Assembly: GCF_918698095.1 (NCBI RefSeq)
Contig: NZ_CAKKLY010000002.1
Span: forward strand, 124,001-188,000
Source: Arthrobacter sp. Bi83
Lineage (GTDB): Bacteria > Actinomycetota > Actinomycetes > Actinomycetales > Micrococcaceae
DNA: 64,000 nt
Reading direction: 5' to 3'
Under the pieces are notes generated by a model. It did no database searches. It saw nothing but the letters and a program-made list of their open reading frames with translations, and was not told the origin of the DNA. Below are positions 9,229 to 17,674 of the stretch, piece by piece (positions within the stretch are counted from its first letter, which is position 1; the number at the start of each line of letters is the position of its first letter). Made by a program: the position numbers and the translations under genes.

Positions 9229-9863
9229 TGTCACGTGCACTGATCATTGTCGACGTCCAGAACGACTTCTGCGAGGGCGGCGCGCTGCCGGTCCAGGGCG
9301 GTGCCGCGGTGGCGGGGGCGATCAGCGAGTACGTCGAAACGCATCACGGGCAGTTCGACCACGTCGTAGCGACGCAGGACTGGCACATCGATCCAGGCGC
9401 CCACTTCTCGGACGCTCCGGATTTCAAGGACAGCTGGCCACCCCACTGTGTCGCGGGTTCCCAGGGCGCCGAACTGCATCCCGATCTCGACACCGAACAC
9501 ATTCAGGCCTACTTCCACAAAGGCCTGCACACGGCCGCCTACTCCGGATTTGAAGGCCTGCTCGCCCCCGAGGACGCCGTGCCCACCGGGGACAGGAAGC
9601 CCGGTGCCATGCCGTCGCCCGGAGATTCCGACTACGCCGCCGAGGAAGACTCGATCGGCCTGGACGACTGGCTCCAGAGCCACGACGTGGAGGACGTTGT
9701 GGTGGTGGGGCTCGCCACCGACCACTGCGTCATGGCGACATCCCTGGACGCGGTGCAGGCCGGCTATTCAGTTACCGTGATCAAGCGGCTCACGGCGGGC
9801 ATTGCCGGGGACCTGGACGACACCTACGCCGAGATGGAACTGGGAGGCGTGGACCTCGAATAG
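9228..9863 (+). CDS. pncA: Nicotinamidase (isochorismatase fold)
   Basis: Deamidates nicotinamide to nicotinate, the substrate of the upstream pncB product. The catalytic triad is visible as D9 in IIVDVQNDF, the lysine of YFHKG, and the cysteine of TDHCVMA. QDWHIDPGAHFSD holds the metal ligands. At 211 residues it is normal length. It is translationally coupled to pncB through TGATG. This enzyme also activates pyrazinamide in mycobacteria. Confidence 0.94.
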   Translation: MSRALIIVDVQNDFCEGGALPVQGGAAVAGAISEYVETHHGQFDHVVATQDWHIDPGAHFSDAPDFKDSWPPHCVAGSQGAELHPDLDTEHIQAYFHKGLHTAAYSGFEGLLAPEDAVPTGDRKPGAMPSPGDSDYAAEEDSIGLDDWLQSHDVEDVVVVGLATDHCVMATSLDAVQAGYSVTVIKRLTAGIAGDLDDTYAEMELGGVDLE

Positions 9864-9864
9864 C

Positions 9865-9901
9865 AGAAAGGCGGCGCCCGCTGGTGCGGACCCCGCTTTC
9901 T
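9865..9901. terminator. Possible terminator between pncA and the helicase gene
   Basis: AGAAAGGCGG at 9865-9874 pairs, with one bulged base, with CCGCTTTCT at 9893-9901, and GC-rich bases in between can extend the fold. It lies between the convergent ends of pncA and the helicase gene. The stem is imperfect and the T-run short, so this is only a candidate. Confidence 0.4.
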
Positions 9902-9920
9902 TGGCTCTTTGCGCTACCGG

Positions 9921-11699
9921 CTACTTGCGGCCGACGAACCAGTCCTGAAGCTTCTTGAGCCTGGACTGGAGCTGTTCTTCATTCGCCTGCGCCACAGGCG
10001 GGCCGCCGCAGACCGTCCTCAGCTTCGTGTGGACCACACCATGGGGCGTTCCCGTCCGCGCGGACCACGCCGCCACGTTTTTGGCGAGCTCGTTCCGGAG
10101 ATCCATCAGCATCCGGTGGTCCGGCACCAGCGGCGCCGCCGGAGCAGCGGAGGGGGCCTGCCGTTTCTTCCTGCTCTGCTGCTCGTGCTGACGCTGGCGC
10201 AGCAGCGTGCCCACCTGTTCAGCATCCAGCAGGCCCGGGATACCGAGGAAGTCCAGCTCGTCTTCGGAGCCGATGTCACCGCCGGTACCGAACTCGCCGC
10301 CGTCGAACAGCACACGGTCGAAGGATGCTTGGGAATCCAGGGCCTCGAATTTACCCTTGGTCAGGCTGTCCGAGGCTTTGTCCTCGCGGTTGGCCTCGTC
10401 CATCAGGGAATCTTCCGGATTGAACAGGCCGTCGCCGTCCTCTTTCTCCGGCCGGTCCAGCGCGTGGTCCCGTTCGGCCTCCATGCTGTTGGCCAGCGCC
10501 ATCAGCTGCGGCACGGATGGCAGGAAGACGGAGGCAGTCTCGCCCCTCTTCCGGGCACGCACAAAACGGCCCACGGCCTGGGCGAAGAACAGCGGCGTGG
10601 AAGTCGACGTGGCATACACACCCACGGAAAGGCGCGGAACGTCCACGCCTTCGGACACCATGCGGACGGCCACCATCCAGCGTTTGTCGCCCTCCGTGAA
10701 TTCTTCGATCTTGCTGGACGCCTTGGCATCATCCGAAAGGATCACCGTGGGCGATTCGCCGGTGATCTTCTTGAGCTGGCCTGCGTACGCCCTGGCATCC
10801 TCGTGGTCCGTTGCGATCACCAGGCCGCCCGCATCCGGGACGGACCGGCGGACCTCGCTGAGGCGTTTGTCGGCGCCGGCCAGCACTGCGGGAATCCACT
10901 CCCCTGCCGGGTTCAGGGCAGTCCGCCAGGCCTGCGATGTGATGTCTTTGGTGACAGCCGACTCGCCCAGGGAGGCGGCCATCTCCTCGCCTCCACTGGT
11001 GCGCCACCGCATCTGACCCGAATAAGCCATGAACATGACGGGCCGCACCACGTGGTCACGCAGCGCATTGCCGTAGCCGTAGGTGTAGTCCGCCTTGGAA
11101 CGCCGGATGCCGTCCCGGTCCTCCGCGTACTCCACGAACGGGATGGGCGATGTGTCGGAGCGGAACGGCGTACCTGTCAGGGACAGGCGCCGGACGGCGG
11201 GGTCGAATGCCTCGCGGAGGCCGTCACCCCAGGACAGGGCCTCCCCGCCGTGGTGGATCTCGTCCAGGATCACCAGCGTGCGGGCGGCCTCGGTCTTGGC
11301 ACGGTGCAGCAAGGGCTTGCTGGCAACCTGCGCGTAGGTGACAGCGACCCCGACGAAGCCGCGGCCGTGCTGGCCGTCGGAATTCTTGAAGTTCGGATCG
11401 ATGGCGATGCCCACCCGTGCCGCGGCGTCAGCCCACTGCCTCTTGAGGTGGTCAGTCGGGGCAACGATGGTGACCCGGTTGACGGCACCGGATTCGATGA
11501 GCATGGACGCCACACGGAGCGCAAAAGTGGTCTTGCCTGCGCCGGGCGTCGCGACGGCCAGGAAGTCCCGCGGACCCGTGCTGAAATAGCGGTCCAGGGC
11601 TTCCTGCTGCCAGGCACGGAGCTTCTGGGCGGTTCCCCAGGCTGCACGTTCCGGATAAGCCGGAGGCAGCGTGGGGCCGCCGAAGAGTGTCTCCGTCAC
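9921..11699 (-). CDS. DEAD/DEAH-box (superfamily 2) helicase
   Basis: A 592-residue SF2 helicase with the Walker A motif TPGAGKTTFA at about 47-56, APTDHLKRQW (motif Ia), LDEIHHGG (motif II in the form DEIH), LTGTPFRSD and the motif VI-like QAVGRFVRARKRGE. The C-terminal 130 residues carry an acidic stretch and a helical tail. Members of this actinobacterial group are usually annotated only as DEAD/DEAH helicases; the substrate is unknown. The GTG start overlaps the upstream DUF3039 stop by one base (TAGTG), so the two are probably made together. Confidence 0.88.
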   Translation of the reverse strand: MTETLFGGPTLPPAYPERAAWGTAQKLRAWQQEALDRYFSTGPRDFLAVATPGAGKTTFALRVASMLIESGAVNRVTIVAPTDHLKRQWADAAARVGIAIDPNFKNSDGQHGRGFVGVAVTYAQVASKPLLHRAKTEAARTLVILDEIHHGGEALSWGDGLREAFDPAVRRLSLTGTPFRSDTSPIPFVEYAEDRDGIRRSKADYTYGYGNALRDHVVRPVMFMAYSGQMRWRTSGGEEMAASLGESAVTKDITSQAWRTALNPAGEWIPAVLAGADKRLSEVRRSVPDAGGLVIATDHEDARAYAGQLKKITGESPTVILSDDAKASSKIEEFTEGDKRWMVAVRMVSEGVDVPRLSVGVYATSTSTPLFFAQAVGRFVRARKRGETASVFLPSVPQLMALANSMEAERDHALDRPEKEDGDGLFNPEDSLMDEANREDKASDSLTKGKFEALDSQASFDRVLFDGGEFGTGGDIGSEDELDFLGIPGLLDAEQVGTLLRQRQHEQQSRKKRQAPSAAPAAPLVPDHRMLMDLRNELAKNVAAWSARTGTPHGVVHTKLRTVCGGPPVAQANEEQLQSRLKKLQDWFVGRK

Positions 11700-12040
11700 T
11701 ACTTGTTGTTGCCTGAGTCCCCGCCGGACCCCTTGCCGCCGTCGTTTTCAGGCCGCAGGCCGTCGTAGACCTCTTTGCACATCGGGCACACAGGGAACTT
11801 CTGGGGATCGCGGCCCGGGGTCCAGACCTTGCCGCACAGGGCGATGACAGGCTCGCCGGTCAGCGCGGATTCCATGATCTTTTCCTTGCGCACGTAGTGC
11901 GAAAAGCGCTCACGGTCGCCGGGCTCCACTTCCTGGCGCAGTTCCTCGCGCTCGATGGTGGCCGTGGACGATCCGGCTCCGGAAAGCTCACGCATGGGGT
12001 CGTTTTCGAAAGGATCCGTCATGCTAGTCATGGCATCCAT
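11699..12040 (-). CDS. DUF3039 domain protein
   Basis: A short (113-residue), largely charged protein with three cysteines near the end, in ALCGKVW and VCPMCKEVYDG, probably a zinc ribbon. This is the DUF3039 pattern, of unknown function. I chose the ATG at 12040 because GGGAG lies eight bases upstream; internal ATGs at 12031 and 12022 are alternatives. The frame's longer upstream extension reads arginine- and alanine-rich junk. The gene is coupled to the helicase by TAGTG, suggesting a nucleic-acid role (inference). Confidence 0.78.
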   Translation of the reverse strand: MDAMTSMTDPFENDPMRELSGAGSSTATIEREELRQEVEPGDRERFSHYVRKEKIMESALTGEPVIALCGKVWTPGRDPQKFPVCPMCKEVYDGLRPENDGGKGSGGDSGNNK

Positions 12041-12117
12041 CTTAGCCGCTCCCGGCGGCCGGCGAAGGACGCAGCGGCGGCCTGCCGGGGCCCGCCAGGG
12101 GCCGGCGGCAACCCGCG

Positions 12118-12900
12118 CTACAGGCCCTGCCAAGTCGGTTTGTGGTCGTAGGAGTGGCGGTAGTAGTCGGCGAGTTTCAGCGACGACGCCGCGGCCTCGT
12201 CCACGAGAATGGAAGCGTGGGGGTGCAACTGAAGCGCAGAAGCAGGACAGATCGCGGCCAGCGGCCCTTCCACGAGGTCATGGACCGCCTGCGCTTTTTG
12301 CGCGCCCGTGGCCACCAGCACCGCGTGGCGCGAGTCCAGGATGGTCCCCAGCCCCTGGGTCACCACGTGATGGGGAACCTCGGCGAGGCTGGGGAAGAAG
12401 CGGGCGTTGTCCCGGCGTGTCTGCTCGATGAGCGTCTTGATGCGCGTCCGGGAAGCGAGCGATGAGCCTGGCTCGTTGAAGCCAATATGCCCGTCGGTCC
12501 CGATGCCCAGCAGCTGCAGGTCCACCCCGCCGCGGTCCCGGATGGCGGCCTCGTAGGCCTGGCAGGCCGCGGGGAGGTCCTTCGCGCTTCCGTCCGGGCC
12601 GTGGACGTTTTCGGGGGCGATGTTGACGCGTCCGGTGAAGTCCCGGCGGATGACCTCACGGTAGGACTCCGGATGGCCGGGTTCCAGCCCAACGTACTCG
12701 TCCAGCAGAAAACCGTGCGCCCTGCTGAAATCCAGCACGCCCCGCTCGTGGCGCAACGCCAACTCGTCATACACCGGAAGGGGTGACGATCCCGTGGCCA
12801 AGCCCAGCACTGCATCGGGCTTCCGATGCAGGAGGGCCTGAATGGCATCCGACACAAGGGAGGCGATTTGCCTGCTGCCCGGAAGGATCACGACCTCCAT
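12118..12900 (-). CDS. nagB: Glucosamine-6-phosphate deaminase
   Basis: Converts glucosamine-6-phosphate to fructose-6-phosphate and ammonia, feeding amino sugars from chitin or cell wall into glycolysis. The 260-residue protein has LGLATGSSPLPVYDEL at about 33-48 and the GIGTDGHIGFNEPGSSLASRTR region, which carries catalytic acid and histidine residues. No nagA, nagE or chitinase lies nearby. The 116-base upstream gap shows a TTGACT box on the minus strand but no convincing matching -10. Confidence 0.92.
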   Translation of the reverse strand: MEVVILPGSRQIASLVSDAIQALLHRKPDAVLGLATGSSPLPVYDELALRHERGVLDFSRAHGFLLDEYVGLEPGHPESYREVIRRDFTGRVNIAPENVHGPDGSAKDLPAACQAYEAAIRDRGGVDLQLLGIGTDGHIGFNEPGSSLASRTRIKTLIEQTRRDNARFFPSLAEVPHHVVTQGLGTILDSRHAVLVATGAQKAQAVHDLVEGPLAAICPASALQLHPHASILVDEAAASSLKLADYYRHSYDHKPTWQGL

Positions 12901-13016
12901 GCTGCTCCGCCGCCTTTCGCTGTGGTAACCGCCCCGTGCTGTCCTGCGTGGCCGACTATCTGCAAGCCATCTTTCTGCCTAGTCAACCACGGCCGGCGCC
13001 GCCCCGGCAGGGCCAT

Positions 13017-14588
13017 TCACCGGTTGACCGTCAGCTGAGCCAGCAGTTCCGGGCCGCGGGCATCGAACCAGCGGCCGCCGATGCGCACCCCCGCCACAAA
13101 CAGCGCAATCCCGAGCATCGGCCCGAGGGCTAAGTTGGCCCAGCCAAAGGCCGGATCACCGGTCACCATTTGGGCGATGACCAGGGCCGCTTCGGGCAGG
13201 GTCAGCACCAGCAGGACGCCCATGCCGCCGAATTGGACGGCCAGGGTCTGGGCGACATTACCGGGCGGTTTCTTGAACGGGCTGTCGCCGGGTAGGGGGA
13301 CGGCGACCGTATAGCGCGCGGAAACCACGGAGGCGAGGCCAAGCCCGGTGAACAGGACGCCGAGCGACAGCCCCAGGATGGCCGGCAGCCATTCCCAGTC
13401 CCCGGTGAGGAAGAACGGCACAGTCGCGAGGACCATCACGGCTGGCAAGGCAAAGGCCAGGCAGGCCAATGCACGCCCGAGACGGTCCTGCACGCCGCGC
13501 ACTCCGGCTGCGAGATGCAGCGCGAATGCCGTGTTGTCGTAGGACACGTCGGAGGAGATGGACCACGCCAGGAGGAAAGCGGTGAGCGGACCCGCGATCG
13601 TGATGACGCCAAAGTTGCCCGTCTGGCTCCCTTGGAACGCCAGAACCACGGGCAGGAGCGGAACGACCACCAGGGAACCGGAGTACCGCGGATCCCGGAA
13701 CCAGTAAGTCAGCGAGCGGGCAGCGATGGCGCCCGTGGGCGTGGCGGGAAACAGCCCGAACAGTCCCAGCCGGCCACCCGTCCTTCGGGTGCTTCCGGCG
13801 TAGGGCGGGGTCACGAGGGCACGCTCGAGCAGGAACTTCCAGCACCAGGCAAGGCCGGCGAGCGTGGCCGCGGCGATCAGGAGCTTCAGCGCGGCCGCTC
13901 CGGGGTGTCCCGCCTCCAGCTCGCCGCCCAACGACCAGGCCGCGCCCAGCGGCGTCCAGGACAGGGTCCGCGCAAGGTCGGTCAGGAACGCGCCGGAACC
14001 TGCCGCTCCCTGCGCTATGCCCGCCACGATGGGACCCATCAGAACGAGCGGAACCATGAACGCCAATCCGCTGACATCCTTGAACCGCCGCGTGGCCGCC
14101 AGACTGGCTGTGGCCGTAGTGACCACCTTGGACAGCACAACGCAGGTCAGCACGCCGAGGACTGCACCAATAAGCGCTCCTGCGGCCGGCAGGATGCCCC
14201 GCGACCAGGTGCCCACCGTGGCCAGTGCCGCCAGCGCTGTGGCGAGTCCGGGAATGCCAATCAGGCCGCCCAAGGCAAGCCCTGCCAGCAGCTGGGGCAT
14301 CGGGATGGCGGAAGTTGTAAAACGGGCCGGATCGAGCGTCATGTCGGCCGCAGATGCAATCAACGGAATGATCGCCCAGCCGAGCAGGGCCGCCGCGCCG
14401 CCCAGCACCACGACGGTCTGTGCAAGGAGGGGATCTTCCTGGCGCAGGAAGAGCAGCGCTGCAACACACGTGCCCACGATTCCCAGGGCGTACAGTCCGC
14501 CGATTGCAAGGCCAACGAGCTGCCAGGGGCTCCGCCGCAGTCCGTTCCGCAGGAGCGCCAGCTTGAGCCTCAGAAGGTGCGCAACCAC
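13017..14588 (-). CDS. ABC transporter permease (ABC-2-like exporter)
   Basis: A 523-residue polytopic membrane protein with about a dozen hydrophobic segments and no soluble domain, as in ABC-2-type export permeases. It overlaps the upstream ATPase gene by 19 bases, so the two are one transporter. Substrate unknown. The FDARGPELL tail is cytoplasmic-like. Similar pairs in actinobacteria are annotated as ABC transporters of unknown cargo; antibiotic or lipid export is possible but not shown. Confidence 0.8.
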   Translation of the reverse strand: MVAHLLRLKLALLRNGLRRSPWQLVGLAIGGLYALGIVGTCVAALLFLRQEDPLLAQTVVVLGGAAALLGWAIIPLIASAADMTLDPARFTTSAIPMPQLLAGLALGGLIGIPGLATALAALATVGTWSRGILPAAGALIGAVLGVLTCVVLSKVVTTATASLAATRRFKDVSGLAFMVPLVLMGPIVAGIAQGAAGSGAFLTDLARTLSWTPLGAAWSLGGELEAGHPGAAALKLLIAAATLAGLAWCWKFLLERALVTPPYAGSTRRTGGRLGLFGLFPATPTGAIAARSLTYWFRDPRYSGSLVVVPLLPVVLAFQGSQTGNFGVITIAGPLTAFLLAWSISSDVSYDNTAFALHLAAGVRGVQDRLGRALACLAFALPAVMVLATVPFFLTGDWEWLPAILGLSLGVLFTGLGLASVVSARYTVAVPLPGDSPFKKPPGNVAQTLAVQFGGMGVLLVLTLPEAALVIAQMVTGDPAFGWANLALGPMLGIALFVAGVRIGGRWFDARGPELLAQLTVNR

Positions 14589-15334
14589 TCGAGCCCCTCT
14601 GTCTGCACTCTTCCGCCCACCAGCTGGACGAAGCGCTCTTCAAGGCTCACTCCGCCACGGACGTCCGCTACCGTCCCTGCGGCCAGTAGCCGGCCGCCGG
14701 CGACGACGGCAACGTGGTCGCACATCCGCTGGACGAGGTCCATGACATGGCTGGACACGATCACGGTGCCGCCGGTGGCAACATATCGGTCCAGGATGTC
14801 GCGGATGTTTGCGGCGGACACAGGGTCCACTGATTCGAACGGCTCATCCAGGACCAGCACTTTCGGTGCATGGATCAGGGCGGAAGCCAGGGCTATCTTC
14901 TTGGTCATGCCGGCTGAATAGTCCACCACCAGCGTTCCGGCGTCCCCGCTCAGGTCCAGCGCGGCCAGCAACTCCCCCACCCGGGCAGCAACAACATCCT
15001 TGTCCATGCCGCGGAGCAGTCCGGCGTAGGTGACGAGCTGTTCGCCGCTGAGCCTGTCGAAGAGCCGGACGCCGTCAGGCAGGACGCCCATCAGCCTCTT
15101 GGCCTCCAGCGGCCGCGCCCACACGTCGACGCCGTGGACCACAGCCGTGCCGAAATCGGGCCGGAGCAGGCCAGTGGCCATGGACAGCGTGGTGGTCTTG
15201 CCTGCACCGTTGGGGCCGACGATTCCGAAGAAGGAACCGGCGGGAACGTCCAGGCTGATGCCGTCCACGGCGATCTTGCTGCCGAAGCGCTTGGCCAGTC
15301 CCCTGATCGACAGGGCTGTAGGGGGAACACTCAT
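14570..15334 (-). CDS. ABC transporter ATP-binding protein
   Basis: A 254-residue nucleotide-binding subunit. Walker A GPNGAGKTTT is at about 40-49, the signature is the unusual YSAGMTKKIALASALIH (SAGM in place of the usual LSGGQ), then Walker B VLVLDEPFESVDP and the switch histidine in VIVSSHVMD. It is the ATPase partner of the downstream permease. The C-terminal part ends with VSLEERFVQLVGG, a stretch common in ABC-2 exporter ATPases. Confidence 0.9.
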   Translation of the reverse strand: MSVPPTALSIRGLAKRFGSKIAVDGISLDVPAGSFFGIVGPNGAGKTTTLSMATGLLRPDFGTAVVHGVDVWARPLEAKRLMGVLPDGVRLFDRLSGEQLVTYAGLLRGMDKDVVAARVGELLAALDLSGDAGTLVVDYSAGMTKKIALASALIHAPKVLVLDEPFESVDPVSAANIRDILDRYVATGGTVIVSSHVMDLVQRMCDHVAVVAGGRLLAAGTVADVRGGVSLEERFVQLVGGRVQTEGLEWLRTF

Positions 15335-15495
15335 GAATTCACCCTATCGGGGCGCGGTCCGCAGCGGGATCCCCCTCAGGTAGTAAGGCCATGCCCCGGC
15401 GGATCCTCCGCAAGGAGGAGGGCTGCCCGCCCATGACGTTCACCGGCCGATGAGGTTCACCGACTGATGAGGGTTCACCGTCGCCCAGCTCGCAC

Positions 15496-16599
15496 TCAGA
15501 ACGTGCGCCGCGGCACTGCGCGCTCGTACTGCGGCGCCCACCGCAGGTCATGGCCCAGTTCGAAGGCGGCGCGGAGCCACCAGTGCGGGTCCCGAAGCGC
15601 CGCCCTTGCAATGAACACACCGTCGGCCTGGCCGGTGGCAACTACGTGCTCAGCCTGCCCGGGTGAAGTCAACAGCCCCACCGTGCCCGTGGCGATGCCC
15701 GTTTCGCGGCGGATGCGCGCGGCGAAGCCGGTCTGGTACCCGGGCCCGGGCTGGATCTCCTGGTGCGCCACCGCGCCGCCGCTCGAGACGTCGATGAGGT
15801 CAACACCATGTTCGGCAGCCTGCGCCGCGAGCAGCACCGAGTCCTCAATGCCGATCCCGCCTTCGGCCCAGTCCGTGGCTGAGATCCTCAGCATCAGCGG
15901 CATGGACTCGGGGATCACCGCTCGCACAGCGTCGACGACGTCCAGCGTCAGCCTGTTCCTGCCGGCGGCATCCCCGCCCCAGGCGTCGGCGCGGTCGTTC
16001 ACCAGCGGGCTCTGAAACTGGTGCAGCAGGTAGCCGTGGGCGCCATGGAGCTCGATGGTGTCGAAGCCTGCTTCGACGGCCCGGGTGGCGGCAGCCGCAA
16101 AGTCGGCGATGACGCCGCGGATGTCATCCTCCGTCATGGCCGCCGGCGCTGCGTAGCCGTCAAACGCGGCGGTGCCCGGCCCAACGGTGTCCCAGCCGCC
16201 GTCGGCCGCCGGAACGGAACCCTTCTCCCCTGAAAACGGCCAGTAGGTGGAGGCCTTCCTGCCAGCGTGGGCGAGTTGGGCGCCGATTTTGGTGTCAGCC
16301 ACGCCGTGGCGGTGCACGAAGCTGACGATCCGCTCCCAGCCGGCCGCCTGGTCTTCGTTGTAGAGTCCGGCGTCGCGCGGGCTGATCCGCCCGGCAGGGT
16401 TGACGGCTGCTGCTTCGGTGAGGATCAAGGCCGCCCCTCCGGCCGCAAACGAACCAAGATGCATGAGGTGCCAGTCATTGGGAACACCCGGGGCAGCCTC
16501 GGGGTCGCAGCTGTACTGGCACATGGGCGAGACCCAGCCGCGGTGCTGCAGCTCGAGGGAGCGCAAGGACAGCGGCCTGAACAGCGCCGGAACCACCAC
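15496..16599 (-). CDS. NADH:flavin oxidoreductase, old yellow enzyme family (YqjM-like)
   Basis: FMN-dependent ene-reductase that reduces activated C=C bonds, often as a detoxifying enzyme. The YqjM-type cysteine is in WVSPMCQYSCD near residue 27, HGAHGYLLHQFQSPLVNDR holds substrate and arginine residues, and GTVGLLTSPGQAE lies near the FMN phosphate site. At 367 residues it is normal. It starts with GTG and shares one base with the stop codon of the upstream YbbN-like gene (TAGTG). Confidence 0.9.
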   Translation of the reverse strand: MVVPALFRPLSLRSLELQHRGWVSPMCQYSCDPEAAPGVPNDWHLMHLGSFAAGGAALILTEAAAVNPAGRISPRDAGLYNEDQAAGWERIVSFVHRHGVADTKIGAQLAHAGRKASTYWPFSGEKGSVPAADGGWDTVGPGTAAFDGYAAPAAMTEDDIRGVIADFAAAATRAVEAGFDTIELHGAHGYLLHQFQSPLVNDRADAWGGDAAGRNRLTLDVVDAVRAVIPESMPLMLRISATDWAEGGIGIEDSVLLAAQAAEHGVDLIDVSSGGAVAHQEIQPGPGYQTGFAARIRRETGIATGTVGLLTSPGQAEHVVATGQADGVFIARAALRDPHWWLRAAFELGHDLRWAPQYERAVPRRTF

Positions 16600-17615
16600 T
16601 AGAACAGCACCCGGGCCAGCGCCTGGCGCGCCTTCGCCACGCGGCCGTCTGTTGTTCCGACGACGTCGAACAGCTCCAGCAGGCGGACGCGGGCGGTCTC
16701 GCGCTCGGGACCGAAATTCCTGCCGATGAAGCCCACGACACGGTTCAGGGCGTCCTCCACATGTCCGCCGGCAATGTCCAGGTCGGCAACCCCGAGCTGG
16801 GCCGCGAGGTTGTCCGGCTCGTCCGCCGCGACCTGCCGGAGGGCTTCGCCGTCCGGGCCGGAGAGCTGCTGCAGCCGGTCCATGAGCTCAACCTGCGCCA
16901 GACCGGCTTTGGCTTCTGCGTCGGCAGGCATCGCCGCGAGGGCCTGCCGGTAGGCGGTGGCGGCAGCGGCGTAGTCCCCTGCCTCGATGGCGTCGAAGGC
17001 CGCCTGGTGCAAAGGGGGCAGGGGGGCGGGTTCCTGATCCCCGGGGGCCGCTCCGCCCACGTTGCCCGAAACGCCGTTGGCGGCGGCAACCTTGAGCAAT
17101 TCGTCCAGCACCGCGCGGATCTGCTGCTCGTCGGCCCCGCCCTGGAAAAGCGGTACGGGCTGTCCCTTGAGCACAGCCACCGCCGTGGGCACGGCCTGAA
17201 CCTGGAAGGCCTGGGCCAGCTGGGGAAAGGCATCGATGTCTGCAGCGCCGAGCACGAGCCGGCCTGCGTAGCTCTCAACAATCCGTTCCAGATCCTCAAG
17301 CACCCCGGCTGATTCCGGCGAATACGCTGCCCAGAGGGCGAACACCACGGGCACCTGGGCCGACAGCTCAACGAGGTCCTGAAAGTTTCCTTCGGTGACC
17401 GTGACCCGGAGCGCGGGCGCCTCGGGGCCGGCGTCGGGGCCTGCAGCGACTCCGGCTGGTGGGGCGCCTGCCGGGCCGTTCCCGGCGGCAGGGCCTCCCG
17501 CCGGCGGGGCTGGCGGCACCTGGCGCTGCTTGAGGGCGGAAAGATCGACGGCGCCGCGTAGGTTGAGCTGGCTGGCGGCGGCTGGAGGGACAGGGCGGGA
17601 TGCTGGCGAACTCAT
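16599..17615 (-). CDS. YbbN-like thioredoxin-fold and TPR protein without redox cysteines
   Basis: An Ala/Pro/Gly-rich N-terminus (1-90) is followed by a thioredoxin fold at about 92-200 and TPR-like helices to the end. The redox motif is replaced: the usual WCxxC position reads WAAYSPESAG, so the protein cannot act as a thiol oxidoreductase. E. coli YbbN is a chaperone or scaffold of this architecture and binds DnaK and GroEL, so a co-chaperone role is inferred. I chose ATG 17615; an in-frame upstream extension to 17669 looks non-coding. The tuberculosis neighbour of similar type is Rv1324 (recall). Confidence 0.82.
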   Translation of the reverse strand: MSSPASRPVPPAAASQLNLRGAVDLSALKQRQVPPAPPAGGPAAGNGPAGAPPAGVAAGPDAGPEAPALRVTVTEGNFQDLVELSAQVPVVFALWAAYSPESAGVLEDLERIVESYAGRLVLGAADIDAFPQLAQAFQVQAVPTAVAVLKGQPVPLFQGGADEQQIRAVLDELLKVAAANGVSGNVGGAAPGDQEPAPLPPLHQAAFDAIEAGDYAAAATAYRQALAAMPADAEAKAGLAQVELMDRLQQLSGPDGEALRQVAADEPDNLAAQLGVADLDIAGGHVEDALNRVVGFIGRNFGPERETARVRLLELFDVVGTTDGRVAKARQALARVLF

Positions 17616-17674
17616 AGCTCCCACTCTAGCCACTCCGCCGCCGCGGGAGGCAACGTTGCCGCAGGCCAACGCGC

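Noticed and set aside
9909..11768. 619-residue open frame on the plus strand
   Set aside because: It is the opposite-strand shadow of the helicase gene; the minus strand has clear helicase motifs.
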